Origin: Chitinophaga sp. sic0106
GTDB taxonomy: Bacteria; Bacteroidota; Bacteroidia; Chitinophagales; Chitinophagaceae
Reading direction: 5' to 3'
Assembly (NCBI RefSeq): GCF_019219075.1
Contig: NZ_JAHUWJ010000014.1
Span: 124,001 to 188,000 of the forward strand
DNA: 64,000 nt
The notes below the pieces were generated by a model. It had not been told where the DNA came from, made no database searches, and worked only from the letters and a program-made list of their open reading frames with translations. Numbering within the stretch: position 1 is the first letter of the stretch; each line of letters opens with the position of its first letter. Positions 1 to 7,896 of the stretch are shown in pieces. The translations under genes were made by a program, and so were the position numbers.

Positions 1-130
1 CCATGGCCAGCTGTTCATAGCCCAGTTCTTTCATGATTTCACTGGCGGTGTACAGCAGCGGTGGATTCCGCAGTTGCGAAATTCTTTCCGTGGCTGCAAT
101 ATCTTCGAGATAATCAAATAGTTTAAGCAT
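1..130 (-). CDS. Hypothetical protein, N-terminal 43 residues only (cut by window edge)
   Basis: An ATG at 130 opens a frame that runs off the left edge, giving 43 residues that begin MLKLFDYLEDIAATERIS. The start overlaps the last 8 bases of the upstream J-protein gene (ATGCTTAA shared in two frames), which suggests translational coupling and one operon. In many bacteria a CbpA-like J-protein is followed by the modulator CbpM, but this N-terminus does not resemble the CbpM sequences I know, so I give no function. The rest of the gene lies outside the window. Confidence 0.6.
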   Translation of the reverse strand, partial: MLKLFDYLEDIAATERISQLRNPPLLYTASEIMKELGYEQLAM

Positions 131-1064
131 GACCATTCTCATTTAATTGTGAAAGTTGCTGAAACAGTTCTTTTTCTTTGTCAGACAGGTGGGTGGGTAT
201 GCGTACCACCGATTTAATGTAGAGGTCGCCAGCGTTACCCTTGTTATCATATGCAGGCATCCCTTTACCTTTCAGCCGAAAAACCTTGCCACTATCTGTG
301 CCTGCCGGGATATTCATATTCAGGGAAGCGCCTGGTGTGGGTACTGTTATTTTTCCACCCAGCACGGCGGTATACAGGGGAATATCCACATCCGCATACA
401 GGTCTTGTCCTTTGAGTTCATACCCGGGGTGGGGTGCTAGTTGTATGGAGATGAGTAAATCCCCGTTTTCACCACCCTGGCGGCCCGGAGAACCTTTTCC
501 CTTCAATCGTATTACCTGACCTTCATAAAGGCCCGGTTTGAGCTTTATATTCAATCTGCTGCCACTTACTTCTACCTGGCGGGTAGCGCCGTTATAGGCA
601 TCTGCCAGGCTCACCTCCATGGTGGCCTGTACATCGCGGCCGCGCGTGGTACGTTGCTGTCTGCGGCCACCGCCGGAAAAGCGGTTTCCAAACAGTTGTT
701 CGAAGAAGTCAGAAAAATTACCTCCTTCCCCGCCAAACATATCATCCATATTGCCCTGGTAGGTGTAGGACTGACCGCCGCCACCGCCGCCAAACTGGGA
801 CCAGTCGTAGTCTTCCGGACGGCCGCCATGCTGTTCGTAGTATTTATAGTTTTCACCGAACTGGTCATATTTCTTGCGTTTGTCGGCGTCGCTCAGCACT
901 TCATAGGCCTCATTGATTTCTTTGAACTTATCTTCGGCGGCTTTATTATCAGGGTTTTTATCGGGGTGATATTTCACCGCCAGTTTTCTGTAGGCTTTTT
1001 TGATCTGGTCTGCTGTTGCACTCTTTTCTACGCCCAGGATTTTATAGTAGTCTTTTACATCCAT
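123..1064 (-). CDS. DnaJ-class co-chaperone, CbpA-like (class B J-protein)
   Basis: A 313-aa J-protein. Residues 4-70 form a J domain with the HPD motif (KYHPDKNPD) that stimulates the DnaK ATPase. A Gly/Phe-rich linker follows (about 80-135, with a run of six Gly), then two beta-barrel substrate-binding domains (about 140-305). The four CxxCxGxG zinc-finger repeats of true DnaJ are absent, so it is CbpA-like rather than DnaJ. It should act in the cytoplasm, delivering unfolded clients to DnaK. Its stop overlaps the start of a downstream partial gene. It lies 158 bp downstream of glsA on the same strand, but two strong hairpins separate them. Confidence 0.93.
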   Translation of the reverse strand: MDVKDYYKILGVEKSATADQIKKAYRKLAVKYHPDKNPDNKAAEDKFKEINEAYEVLSDADKRKKYDQFGENYKYYEQHGGRPEDYDWSQFGGGGGGQSYTYQGNMDDMFGGEGGNFSDFFEQLFGNRFSGGGRRQQRTTRGRDVQATMEVSLADAYNGATRQVEVSGSRLNIKLKPGLYEGQVIRLKGKGSPGRQGGENGDLLISIQLAPHPGYELKGQDLYADVDIPLYTAVLGGKITVPTPGASLNMNIPAGTDSGKVFRLKGKGMPAYDNKGNAGDLYIKSVVRIPTHLSDKEKELFQQLSQLNENGHA

Positions 1065-1140
1065 AATTATAAAACTTGTTATGGTATGAACTTGTTCTAT
1101 GAAATTACGGAATCATAAAGATTTTTTCATTCAGGTTCCG

Positions 1141-1210
1141 AATCAGCGGCCACCGCAGGTGACCGCTGATTCGGGAGGTAGCCTTGCCTCAGGTAAGGCT
1201 ACCTCCCGAA
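1141..1210. terminator. Two back-to-back hairpins between glsA and the J-protein gene
   Basis: Two near-perfect inverted repeats abut. The first is at 1141-1171 (14-bp arms, 3-nt loop, one G-T pair). The second is at 1170-1210 (19-bp arms including flanking TT/AA, 3-nt loop, one mismatch). They lie just past the glsA stop, where a terminator for the gad operon is expected, but no good U-tract follows on the minus strand. They could instead stabilise the 3' end or act as a cruciform. Confidence 0.55.
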
Positions 1211-1221
1211 CTATTTAAAAA

Positions 1222-2244
1222 TTAATTCCTTCCATCTAACAAATTCAAACCTAATTTATCCACCATATATTTCACCGCTAACTGACCTTTCACACTGTTT
1301 CCTGCTTTATCCAACGGTGGGGCAAACACGGCAATAGCCAGTTTACCGGGAACAACGGCAATAATGCCGCCACCAACACCACTCTTACCTGGCAGCCCGG
1401 TGTGGTATACCCAATCGCCGGTAGAGTCATACAACCCTTCCGTAATCATATTGGCTAATATTTTCGGACAGAAATCAGGGTTGATGACTTTTTCTTTCGT
1501 CACCGGGTTGATACCATTATTGGCCAGGGTGCCCGCCATCACGGCAAGGTCTCTGGCATTGGTACCATAGGAACAGGCTTTTGTGTAAAGATCTACGGAT
1601 ACATCTACATCATCATAAAACCTGCCATAAGAATACAGCAGCCAGGCGATTGCCCTGTTATGCTGATTGGTAACGGTTTCCGACTGATAGAGTTTATCTA
1701 TGACAGGTAGTCGGCGCCCTGCAAATTTGGCAAAAATATCATCAATTTTTGTCCATTTGGCGGCACTGTTGGGTGCTCTTACAAAGCTGTTAGTGGCCAT
1801 GGCACCAGCGTTTACAAGTGGATTTACGGCTCTGGCGGGTTCTAACTCTACCGCCAGTACGGAGTTAAAAGGCATACCAGTTGCATTTACACCAATACTG
1901 TCTTCAATGGCTTTAGCACCATTGTCCTGCATAGCCAATGCCAGTACAAATACTTTTGAGATAGACTCGATACCAAACTCATACTTGGTGTCGCCCACTT
2001 CAAAAACTTTTCCATCGGCCGTGCATACCACGATGCCATATAGTTTGGGGTCCACATCCGCCAGATAGGGAATGTAATTGGCGTTGGCACCGCCGGGAGC
2101 ATTCTTAAATTTATCATACGCCTCGTTCATGGCTGCACGGATGCTTGTTTCCGTAAGCCCTGGCTTTGCTTTCTGCGCCATCAAACTGCTGGCTGGCAGC
2201 AGTAAACATATCAATGCGCAGATCACAGTGTGCATGCTTTTCAT
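1222..2244 (-). CDS. glsA: Glutaminase A, predicted periplasmic
   Basis: A 340-aa serine-dependent glutaminase (beta-lactamase-like fold) that hydrolyses L-glutamine to glutamate and ammonia. The Ser-x-x-Lys catalytic motif is seen as SISK in GIESISKVFVLALA, and GLPGKSGVGGGI near the C-terminus is typical of the family. Unlike most cytoplasmic glutaminases it has an N-terminal signal peptide (MKSMHTVICALICLLLPASS, then AQK), so the enzyme should be exported. It is the last gene of a run with gadB, gadC and a porin. Released glutamate would feed GadC, and ammonia would itself buffer acid. The porin gene ends 10 bp upstream. Confidence 0.93.
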   Translation of the reverse strand: MKSMHTVICALICLLLPASSLMAQKAKPGLTETSIRAAMNEAYDKFKNAPGGANANYIPYLADVDPKLYGIVVCTADGKVFEVGDTKYEFGIESISKVFVLALAMQDNGAKAIEDSIGVNATGMPFNSVLAVELEPARAVNPLVNAGAMATNSFVRAPNSAAKWTKIDDIFAKFAGRRLPVIDKLYQSETVTNQHNRAIAWLLYSYGRFYDDVDVSVDLYTKACSYGTNARDLAVMAGTLANNGINPVTKEKVINPDFCPKILANMITEGLYDSTGDWVYHTGLPGKSGVGGGIIAVVPGKLAIAVFAPPLDKAGNSVKGQLAVKYMVDKLGLNLLDGRN

Positions 2245-2254
2245 AAGGAATGTT

Positions 2255-3547
2255 TTAAAATTTGTACATCATTGATAGCTGGAGCCGGCTGTTGTCGCCG
2301 CTCTGGTCATCAATAGTGATATGTTTGCCATAGAGATATTCCAGGCCGAATTTCACAAAGGAAGATGGATAATACAGCAGGTTCAACACGCCGTATTGGG
2401 TGGATTTGAAGTCTGTAACCGGCTGCCATTGCTGGTTGTCCAGCTTGAGGTAACTATAGCCAAAGGTTGTACTCAGTTTATCTGACCACCAATGATCATA
2501 GAATCCATAAATACCCAGGACTGGAATGGTTTTGATGGCTGACTGGCTTTTAACCACCGCATCGTAGCCGGAGCCGCCTATATCATTGAAGTAACGGGAA
2601 ATCCCCTGCCCATATGCCGCCTGAAACATAATATTATCCTTGCTTTTATCACTCACCTCTATAGTACCGGTCAGGTTAACTCCCCATCCGATATTGGTCG
2701 TCATTTCATCAGCAGCATTATCAAACGTGATCGGATGAAAAAGCCCTGCCAGCTGTATATGCGTATTTGAGGTTAAATTACAGCGAAACTGTGCTACCAC
2801 GTCTGGAAAAATCGTTCGGGATGAAAGGCCGGAATCTATTGGATAACGGACACTATTGCCTGGATTTTCCAGCGAAAATGCCAATGTGGATTTTCTTGAC
2901 AATGGCTGGGTATACCTAAGTTGTACCTGTCTGACAAAAACCATGGCATTAGGACCTTCATAATCAATGGTATTGGGGAATGCATCTATATCCATGAATG
3001 CCGACCAGTACTGCCCGCCTCCCCATCTTCCTAATTCGCCCCATGCATGGCGCAGATGTGGCACCAGCGATCCGTCAGAATTGTACAGATCAAATTCCAG
3101 GATTGTTTTGAGTTTTCCCAATTTGGTATCTGACTCCGAACCAATACTGAGCCTGGTTTGCCGGGGGGAAAAAGTCACGTTGCCCCTGGAACCATTGTTA
3201 ACGGGAATGCTGGCGGTGGCAAACGCCCATGCATTTCCTGGCTCCTTAAAATCAAAAATGAAGTCCGCCTGCACAAAGCCCCCAATGGTGAGCTTGGTAT
3301 TGTTTAAGTCCGCCACCACAAATCCGCCATAGCGGCCTGACTCCAGGCTACTCCTTGTTTGGGAACGATTTTCAGGCAGCGGTCGTATATTTTGTTTTTG
3401 TATGCGGTTCACTTTTGCCTCGAGACTATCAATCCGCCTCAACAGGCTATCAGTGCTAACCTGCGCCTGCGCGGGGATCACAAAACACGATAGTAATGCT
3501 ACACTACCAAAAAAAATCCTCCTTGAACAGTAAAGGTATTTTATCAT
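2255..3547 (-). CDS. DcaP-like outer-membrane porin
   Basis: A 430-aa protein with a signal peptide (cleavage after PAQA), a short coiled coil (about 33-55: DSLLRRIDSLEAKVNRIQKQ) and then a beta-barrel that opens with GGFVQADFIFDF, as in DcaP-type trimeric porins, and ends in the aromatic residue F. It probably forms an outer-membrane channel for small anionic solutes. Its place between gadC (18 bp upstream) and glsA (10 bp downstream) suggests it admits glutamine or glutamate, or releases GABA, for the acid-resistance pathway. That role is inferred from context; the barrel call rests on sequence style. Confidence 0.8.
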   Translation of the reverse strand: MIKYLYCSRRIFFGSVALLSCFVIPAQAQVSTDSLLRRIDSLEAKVNRIQKQNIRPLPENRSQTRSSLESGRYGGFVVADLNNTKLTIGGFVQADFIFDFKEPGNAWAFATASIPVNNGSRGNVTFSPRQTRLSIGSESDTKLGKLKTILEFDLYNSDGSLVPHLRHAWGELGRWGGGQYWSAFMDIDAFPNTIDYEGPNAMVFVRQVQLRYTQPLSRKSTLAFSLENPGNSVRYPIDSGLSSRTIFPDVVAQFRCNLTSNTHIQLAGLFHPITFDNAADEMTTNIGWGVNLTGTIEVSDKSKDNIMFQAAYGQGISRYFNDIGGSGYDAVVKSQSAIKTIPVLGIYGFYDHWWSDKLSTTFGYSYLKLDNQQWQPVTDFKSTQYGVLNLLYYPSSFVKFGLEYLYGKHITIDDQSGDNSRLQLSMMYKF

Positions 3548-3565
3548 AGTGATTGTATTATTCTT

Positions 3566-5005
3566 TTAGAGATGTGTGTGCGGCTTTTTAGCAATTATCA
3601 GCGGAATCGCAACAAAAATGATGGTACCGCCAGCAACCATGGCCACGTAGGAAGCAGGGCTACCCACCGGCAACTGCGTTGGCGGGAAAAATGCCACCAC
3701 AAAGGAAAACAGGGTTGCCACAAAACCAATTCCGGCGAAAAACCACATCCCTTTATTTCCGCCCGGTACTTTATAGGTTCTCGGCAGATCCGGTTCTGTA
3801 TATCGCAGTTTAATACCAGCTGCATACATCATCAGGTACATGATCAGGTATAAACCAATGGTAAGTGCACTCAACAGGAAGAAGGCCACACTCACATTAT
3901 CCATAAAGAAATACAGGGACGACAGAATGGTAACGATACAGCCCTGCACAATCAGTATATTAATCTGTACACCGTTTGCATTGGTTTTGGACCAAAATGG
4001 AGGTAACACCCCCTCCTTGGCTGTCCACAGCAAACCACGGCTGGGACCAGAGATCCAGGAGGTTACACCTGCTAATACCCCAAAGGCCGCCAAAATACCA
4101 ATGATACTGGTAGCCCATGGCACCCCTACTTTGGTAAAGATCACCCGGAATGCTTCCATTAACCCTGCCTGCAGGTCTATCTGGTCATAAGGCAATACGG
4201 TAGCTACTGCCAGCGAGCCAAAGGTGAAAAGGGCGAATATGATAATACCGGCGAGTAAAATAGATTTAGGAAAATCTTTCTGTGGATTATCTAACTCCTG
4301 CGCATGTACGGCGTGTACTTCCACACCGGCAAATAACAGGAGAATCCCGGCCAGGAAGGCAATATCACCTACACCACCGATAAAAGGGAAGAGCCGGGGA
4401 TGTAACCTTCCATCTACCTCCTTCACTATACTTGCCACGTTTTCCTGTGGATGAAGGAATTGTATCTCCTCTCCCTTAAAAATATAAACGATCGCAATGA
4501 GAATGATAACGACACCCGGAATAACGGTACCTACTACAAACCCATAACTGGTAACCTTGCTGATCAGGTCAGTGCCTTTTAATGCCAGCAGGGTAGCCAG
4601 CCAATAAATGATGATGGAAAATATTCCCACAAAAGTTCCGTTATTGGCCAGCTCCGGTTTGCCAATGGTATATCCGATACACGCTGCCGCAAATGCCAGT
4701 ACCGTGGGGTACCACACCACATTTTGTATCCATTGCAGCCAGATGGCCAGAAATCCCATCCTGGAGCCATATGCCGCTTTGATCCAGGTATATACACCGC
4801 CTCCTTTGGTACTAAAAGCACTACCTAATTCGGCAGCCACCAGTGACGCTGGTATGAGGTATAAAAAGGTGGCAAAACCGATATAGAAAAACATAGTGAG
4901 CTCCTCTTTTGCCATCATGGGAAGTCCGCGCAAGCTAATCACCGCAGCGGCGGTCATCAGGGCCAGACTCACGTAAGTTATTTTGGTGGATGAAGTTGCA
5001 GCCAT
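3566..5005 (-). CDS. gadC: Glutamate:GABA antiporter, APC superfamily
   Basis: An inner-membrane transporter with about 12 hydrophobic segments, expected to exchange external glutamate for internal GABA. Family signs are the N-terminal segment with GLPMMAKEELTMFFYIGFA, SWISGPSRGLLWTAKEGVLP in the middle (compare [21 protein letters not shown] in E. coli GadC), and the FFPPTQLP loop near the end. An in-frame ATG at 5053 would add 16 mostly hydrophobic residues. I chose 5005 because MAATSSTKI aligns with the E. coli GadC start. The long C-terminal plug of E. coli GadC looks absent: the chain ends at IIAKKPHTHL, which could alter pH gating. gadB lies just upstream. Confidence 0.88.
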   Translation of the reverse strand: MAATSSTKITYVSLALMTAAAVISLRGLPMMAKEELTMFFYIGFATFLYLIPASLVAAELGSAFSTKGGGVYTWIKAAYGSRMGFLAIWLQWIQNVVWYPTVLAFAAACIGYTIGKPELANNGTFVGIFSIIIYWLATLLALKGTDLISKVTSYGFVVGTVIPGVVIILIAIVYIFKGEEIQFLHPQENVASIVKEVDGRLHPRLFPFIGGVGDIAFLAGILLLFAGVEVHAVHAQELDNPQKDFPKSILLAGIIIFALFTFGSLAVATVLPYDQIDLQAGLMEAFRVIFTKVGVPWATSIIGILAAFGVLAGVTSWISGPSRGLLWTAKEGVLPPFWSKTNANGVQINILIVQGCIVTILSSLYFFMDNVSVAFFLLSALTIGLYLIMYLMMYAAGIKLRYTEPDLPRTYKVPGGNKGMWFFAGIGFVATLFSFVVAFFPPTQLPVGSPASYVAMVAGGTIIFVAIPLIIAKKPHTHL

Positions 5006-5094
5006 ATTCAGAAACAGTTTGAATGCGTTAAAAAAACTGGCAGCCAATAACAAGCCGTAAAGGATTGTTACTAACTGCCAGCATGATTTTTTTA

Positions 5095-6516
5095 CTAGTT
5101 ATGTGCATAACCACCGGCTTCTTCCCGGGTGAGCGGAACAGAAATCGGGTGTTTTTGGAAGTAATCGATCGCACGTTTGATATCGTTGATCAGCAGATCA
5201 GCCATATCCCTGCTGAATCCGTGCCGTACCAGCACACGCTGAATCACCACATCTCCCATATTGGATGGTAACGGATATGCGGCAATCTGCCATCCCCTCA
5301 TACGTAAACGATCACTCAAATCATATAGGGAAAAACCAGGATTCAGACCCTCTTTGATGCGCCAGGAAGCCCCAGGCAATCCACCACGGCCATCATAGAA
5401 TAAATCAAACAAGCCGAGTTCCTTAATAGCGTCAGCGATATATTGAGCGTGCGACATATTCGCTTCCATGATCCTTTTATAGCCCTCTTTGCCCAGACGC
5501 AGGAAATTATAATACTGGGCAATGATCTGGCCACCCGGACGGGAGAAGTTCAGTGCAAACGTAGGCATGTTTCCTCCCAGGTAGTTTACATTAAAAATCA
5601 GATCCTCCGGCAAATCACTGCGGTCACGCCATACGACCCAACCCACTCCGAGCGGTGCCAATCCGTATTTATGTCCGGAAGCATTGATAGATTTCACTCT
5701 GGGCAAACGGAAATCCCATGCCAGATCCGGGGTAATAAAAGGTGCAATGAATGCGCCACTGGCAGCATCTACGTGAATAGGCACATCGATTCCGGTATCT
5801 TTTGCATGTTTATCCAGCGCATCGCTGATCTTTTTCACATCCTCGTACTGGCAGGTGAAAGTAACACCCAGCGTAGGAACCACACCGATTGTATTCTCAT
5901 CAACGCGGCTCAGTACATCTTCGGGCTGCATGGTAAGCTTACCAGGCTCCAGTGGTATTTCGCGCAGCTCCACATCAAAGTAACGGGCGAATTTATGCCA
6001 GCATATCTGGACGGCGCCACATATAAGATTGGGTTTGGAGTCGTCTTTACCGGCAGCTTTACGTTTCTTGCGCCATTGCCATTTCAGGGCCAGTCCACCC
6101 AGCATGGCTGCCTCGCTGGAGCCGGTAGTACTACAACCGATGGTGGTAGTGGCAGCAGGAGAGTTCCAGAGGTCCGCCAGGATATTCACACAACGTGCCT
6201 CAATAGCCGCTGTTTGCGGATACTCATCTTTATCGATCATGTTTTTGTCGATGCAGTCGTCCATGAGCTTATGCACCTCTTCGTCCATCCAGGTTTGGCA
6301 AAATGTGGCGAGGTTTTGTTTGGAGTTACCATCCAGCAGCAACTCATCTTTCAACAAGGCATACACATTTTCAGGCAGGTGGGACGTTCCGGGCATTTTA
6401 TTTAGCTCTATCCCTTCGCGCATGTAGGGCGAGGTGTAAATGTCTTCACCTAAATGGGGTTTGTCGGCCCCATTCCCATTGCTTTGGTGTTTAAAAATCT
6501 GTAAGGGCATAATCAA
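5095..6516 (-). CDS. gadB: Glutamate decarboxylase
   Basis: A 473-aa PLP-dependent enzyme converting glutamate to GABA and CO2 and consuming one cytoplasmic proton, which is the core of GAD acid resistance. The cofactor lysine is K283 in NASGHKYGLAPLG. The upstream HVDAASGAFIAPF and TGSSEAAMLGGLA segments match the GadA/GadB group. The length is close to E. coli GadB (466 aa). A second ATG two codons in (6510) is an equally good start. It is the first gene of the minus-strand run gadB-gadC-porin-glsA, so its upstream region (6517-6769) should hold the operon promoter. Confidence 0.96.
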   Translation of the reverse strand: MIMPLQIFKHQSNGNGADKPHLGEDIYTSPYMREGIELNKMPGTSHLPENVYALLKDELLLDGNSKQNLATFCQTWMDEEVHKLMDDCIDKNMIDKDEYPQTAAIEARCVNILADLWNSPAATTTIGCSTTGSSEAAMLGGLALKWQWRKKRKAAGKDDSKPNLICGAVQICWHKFARYFDVELREIPLEPGKLTMQPEDVLSRVDENTIGVVPTLGVTFTCQYEDVKKISDALDKHAKDTGIDVPIHVDAASGAFIAPFITPDLAWDFRLPRVKSINASGHKYGLAPLGVGWVVWRDRSDLPEDLIFNVNYLGGNMPTFALNFSRPGGQIIAQYYNFLRLGKEGYKRIMEANMSHAQYIADAIKELGLFDLFYDGRGGLPGASWRIKEGLNPGFSLYDLSDRLRMRGWQIAAYPLPSNMGDVVIQRVLVRHGFSRDMADLLINDIKRAIDYFQKHPISVPLTREEAGGYAHN

Positions 6517-6769
6517 CCATTTTGATTTAGTGATTAAAGGATGCAGGTTTCCGTGTTTTTATAACAGCGTCACAATATGGGATAGGACAAAACTATTATG
6601 AGAAATAAACAATGATTTGTGAGCGCTGACCAAGAGAACACATGTGTTACGAAAATGTTCATACACAACAAAATGGGAGGATGGAGTTATTTTTTTTTCA
6701 AAAAAATAGTTCGTTGTTCAACTAAATTCAACCTCAGGCGTTATAGGCGGAAAGTAATTTGGTATTCAC
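6517..6769. promoter_or_regulatory. Divergent promoter region between gadB and the 84-aa gene
   Basis: This 253-bp AT-rich region separates gadB (minus) from a small plus-strand gene. On the minus strand, TAGTTTTG at 6595-6588 fits the Bacteroidota -7 box TAnnTTTG, but I find no TTTG at the usual -33 spacing. An A/T palindrome (T-run, C, A-run) lies at about 6689-6706, upstream of the plus-strand gene. The box assignment is tentative. Confidence 0.35.
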
Positions 6770-7024
6770 ATGGATTGGGATGAGATTTTAGATCCTTTTT
6801 CACAAGATTTTCAGCAGGCAATGGAAGAACAATTAAGGATAGTAAATGTACAGGATGGATTGGTTACTGCCGCCAACGACCTGATTAAAGCGCATTTTCC
6901 GTCGGTGGAGAAACTCCCGGCGCCGGCACAGAAAAAACTGCAGCGGGTAATCATCAGCCAGTCCGTACAAATGGCCAACGCTATCCATGAGGCTATGCAG
7001 CAAGGTTCCCATGAGGAGGAATGA
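6770..7024 (+). CDS. Small acidic hypothetical protein
   Basis: An 84-aa soluble, acidic, predicted helical protein (starts MDWDEILDPFSQDFQQAM, ends HEAMQQGSHEEE). No signal peptide, membrane segment or familiar motif is visible. It is transcribed divergently from gadB and convergently with the DUF4249 gene 11 bp away. The start is the only reasonable ATG, and the codon use looks like the neighbours. I do not recognise the family. Confidence 0.6.
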   Translation: MDWDEILDPFSQDFQQAMEEQLRIVNVQDGLVTAANDLIKAHFPSVEKLPAPAQKKLQRVIISQSVQMANAIHEAMQQGSHEEE

Positions 7025-7035
7025 AGAAAACCCGT

Positions 7036-7893
7036 TTAGTCAACTTTAAAAACCAACCGTTTAGTATTTATGCCAGCAACGATACCATAGCCATTCCCGA
7101 CATTTGAGAACACTCTGATCGGCTCTGACACAATAACGCCGCTATTGCCCTGTTGCAGCGCAACGGTACGCAGGTACTGCCAGGCGTTGTAGGTTAACGT
7201 AGTTACTTCTACCATCAGGCTATCTGACTGGTTAATGGGGTCCTGTGTTTGTAATACAAAGGTAAGTTCGCGCCCGTCGAAACGGCTGTCGTCCATGATC
7301 AGACTGGTGCTGTTACCGTTGGCGATCATGTCGATCAGATTGTTATTAAAAGCCGGATCAAGGCGAAAAAGTAGTGCGGATTTAGCGGAGCTATTTTCTA
7401 CGGTAAATACCCGCAAACGATAATAATTGCCTGTACCCGGATAATCTCTCAGGATAAATTTAATCCTGGTGGAGGATTTTTGTGCACTACCATCCCTTAC
7501 CTGCGGCACTGCGGGCAGGGTATCGTATGCCGAAACGGGCTGTAATCCGCTACTGCCGGCACTTACTTTGTATTGCAAGCCTGGTTTGGCAGGCATACCG
7601 GAAACAAAATACCTGCGGCCGGCAATGGTTTGCAGGGTCACCGGCAATACGGTGCCATCGCTGGCAGCGATATTTACCTGTGCCCCTGCCTCTTCTTTAA
7701 AAGCAGTTTCGTCATACTCACTTACCGGCACGCTACGGGTCACCCGTACATAGATCAGGCTATCCGGTTGCATGAAGGTATTCATGACCAACTTATCCCC
7801 TTCATAGGCAATTTCTATATCCACCCGTTTTTCACAGGCACACCATACCAGTAATAACGGGAACGCATATATGAAATACACCAGCTTCTTCAT
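7036..7893 (-). CDS. DUF4249-family outer-membrane lipoprotein
   Basis: A 285-aa exported lipoprotein. The N-terminus has a hydrophobic signal and cysteines (VWCACEKR) that suit a lipobox. The following KLVMNTFMQPDSLIYVRVTRSVPV pattern (a beta-rich domain opening with a statement about ligand or value) is the hallmark of DUF4249. These proteins are typically encoded next to TonB-dependent receptors with N-terminal carboxypeptidase-like domains, as here: the receptor stop is 3 bp upstream. A role as receptor accessory or substrate-binding lid is inferred, and the ligand is unknown. Confidence 0.8.
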   Translation of the reverse strand: MKKLVYFIYAFPLLLVWCACEKRVDIEIAYEGDKLVMNTFMQPDSLIYVRVTRSVPVSEYDETAFKEEAGAQVNIAASDGTVLPVTLQTIAGRRYFVSGMPAKPGLQYKVSAGSSGLQPVSAYDTLPAVPQVRDGSAQKSSTRIKFILRDYPGTGNYYRLRVFTVENSSAKSALLFRLDPAFNNNLIDMIANGNSTSLIMDDSRFDGRELTFVLQTQDPINQSDSLMVEVTTLTYNAWQYLRTVALQQGNSGVIVSEPIRVFSNVGNGYGIVAGINTKRLVFKVD

Positions 7894-7896
7894 AAA

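Noticed and set aside
5443..6405. 320-codon open frame on plus opposite gadB
   Set aside because: Antisense shadow of a well conserved enzyme gene; no recognisable domains.
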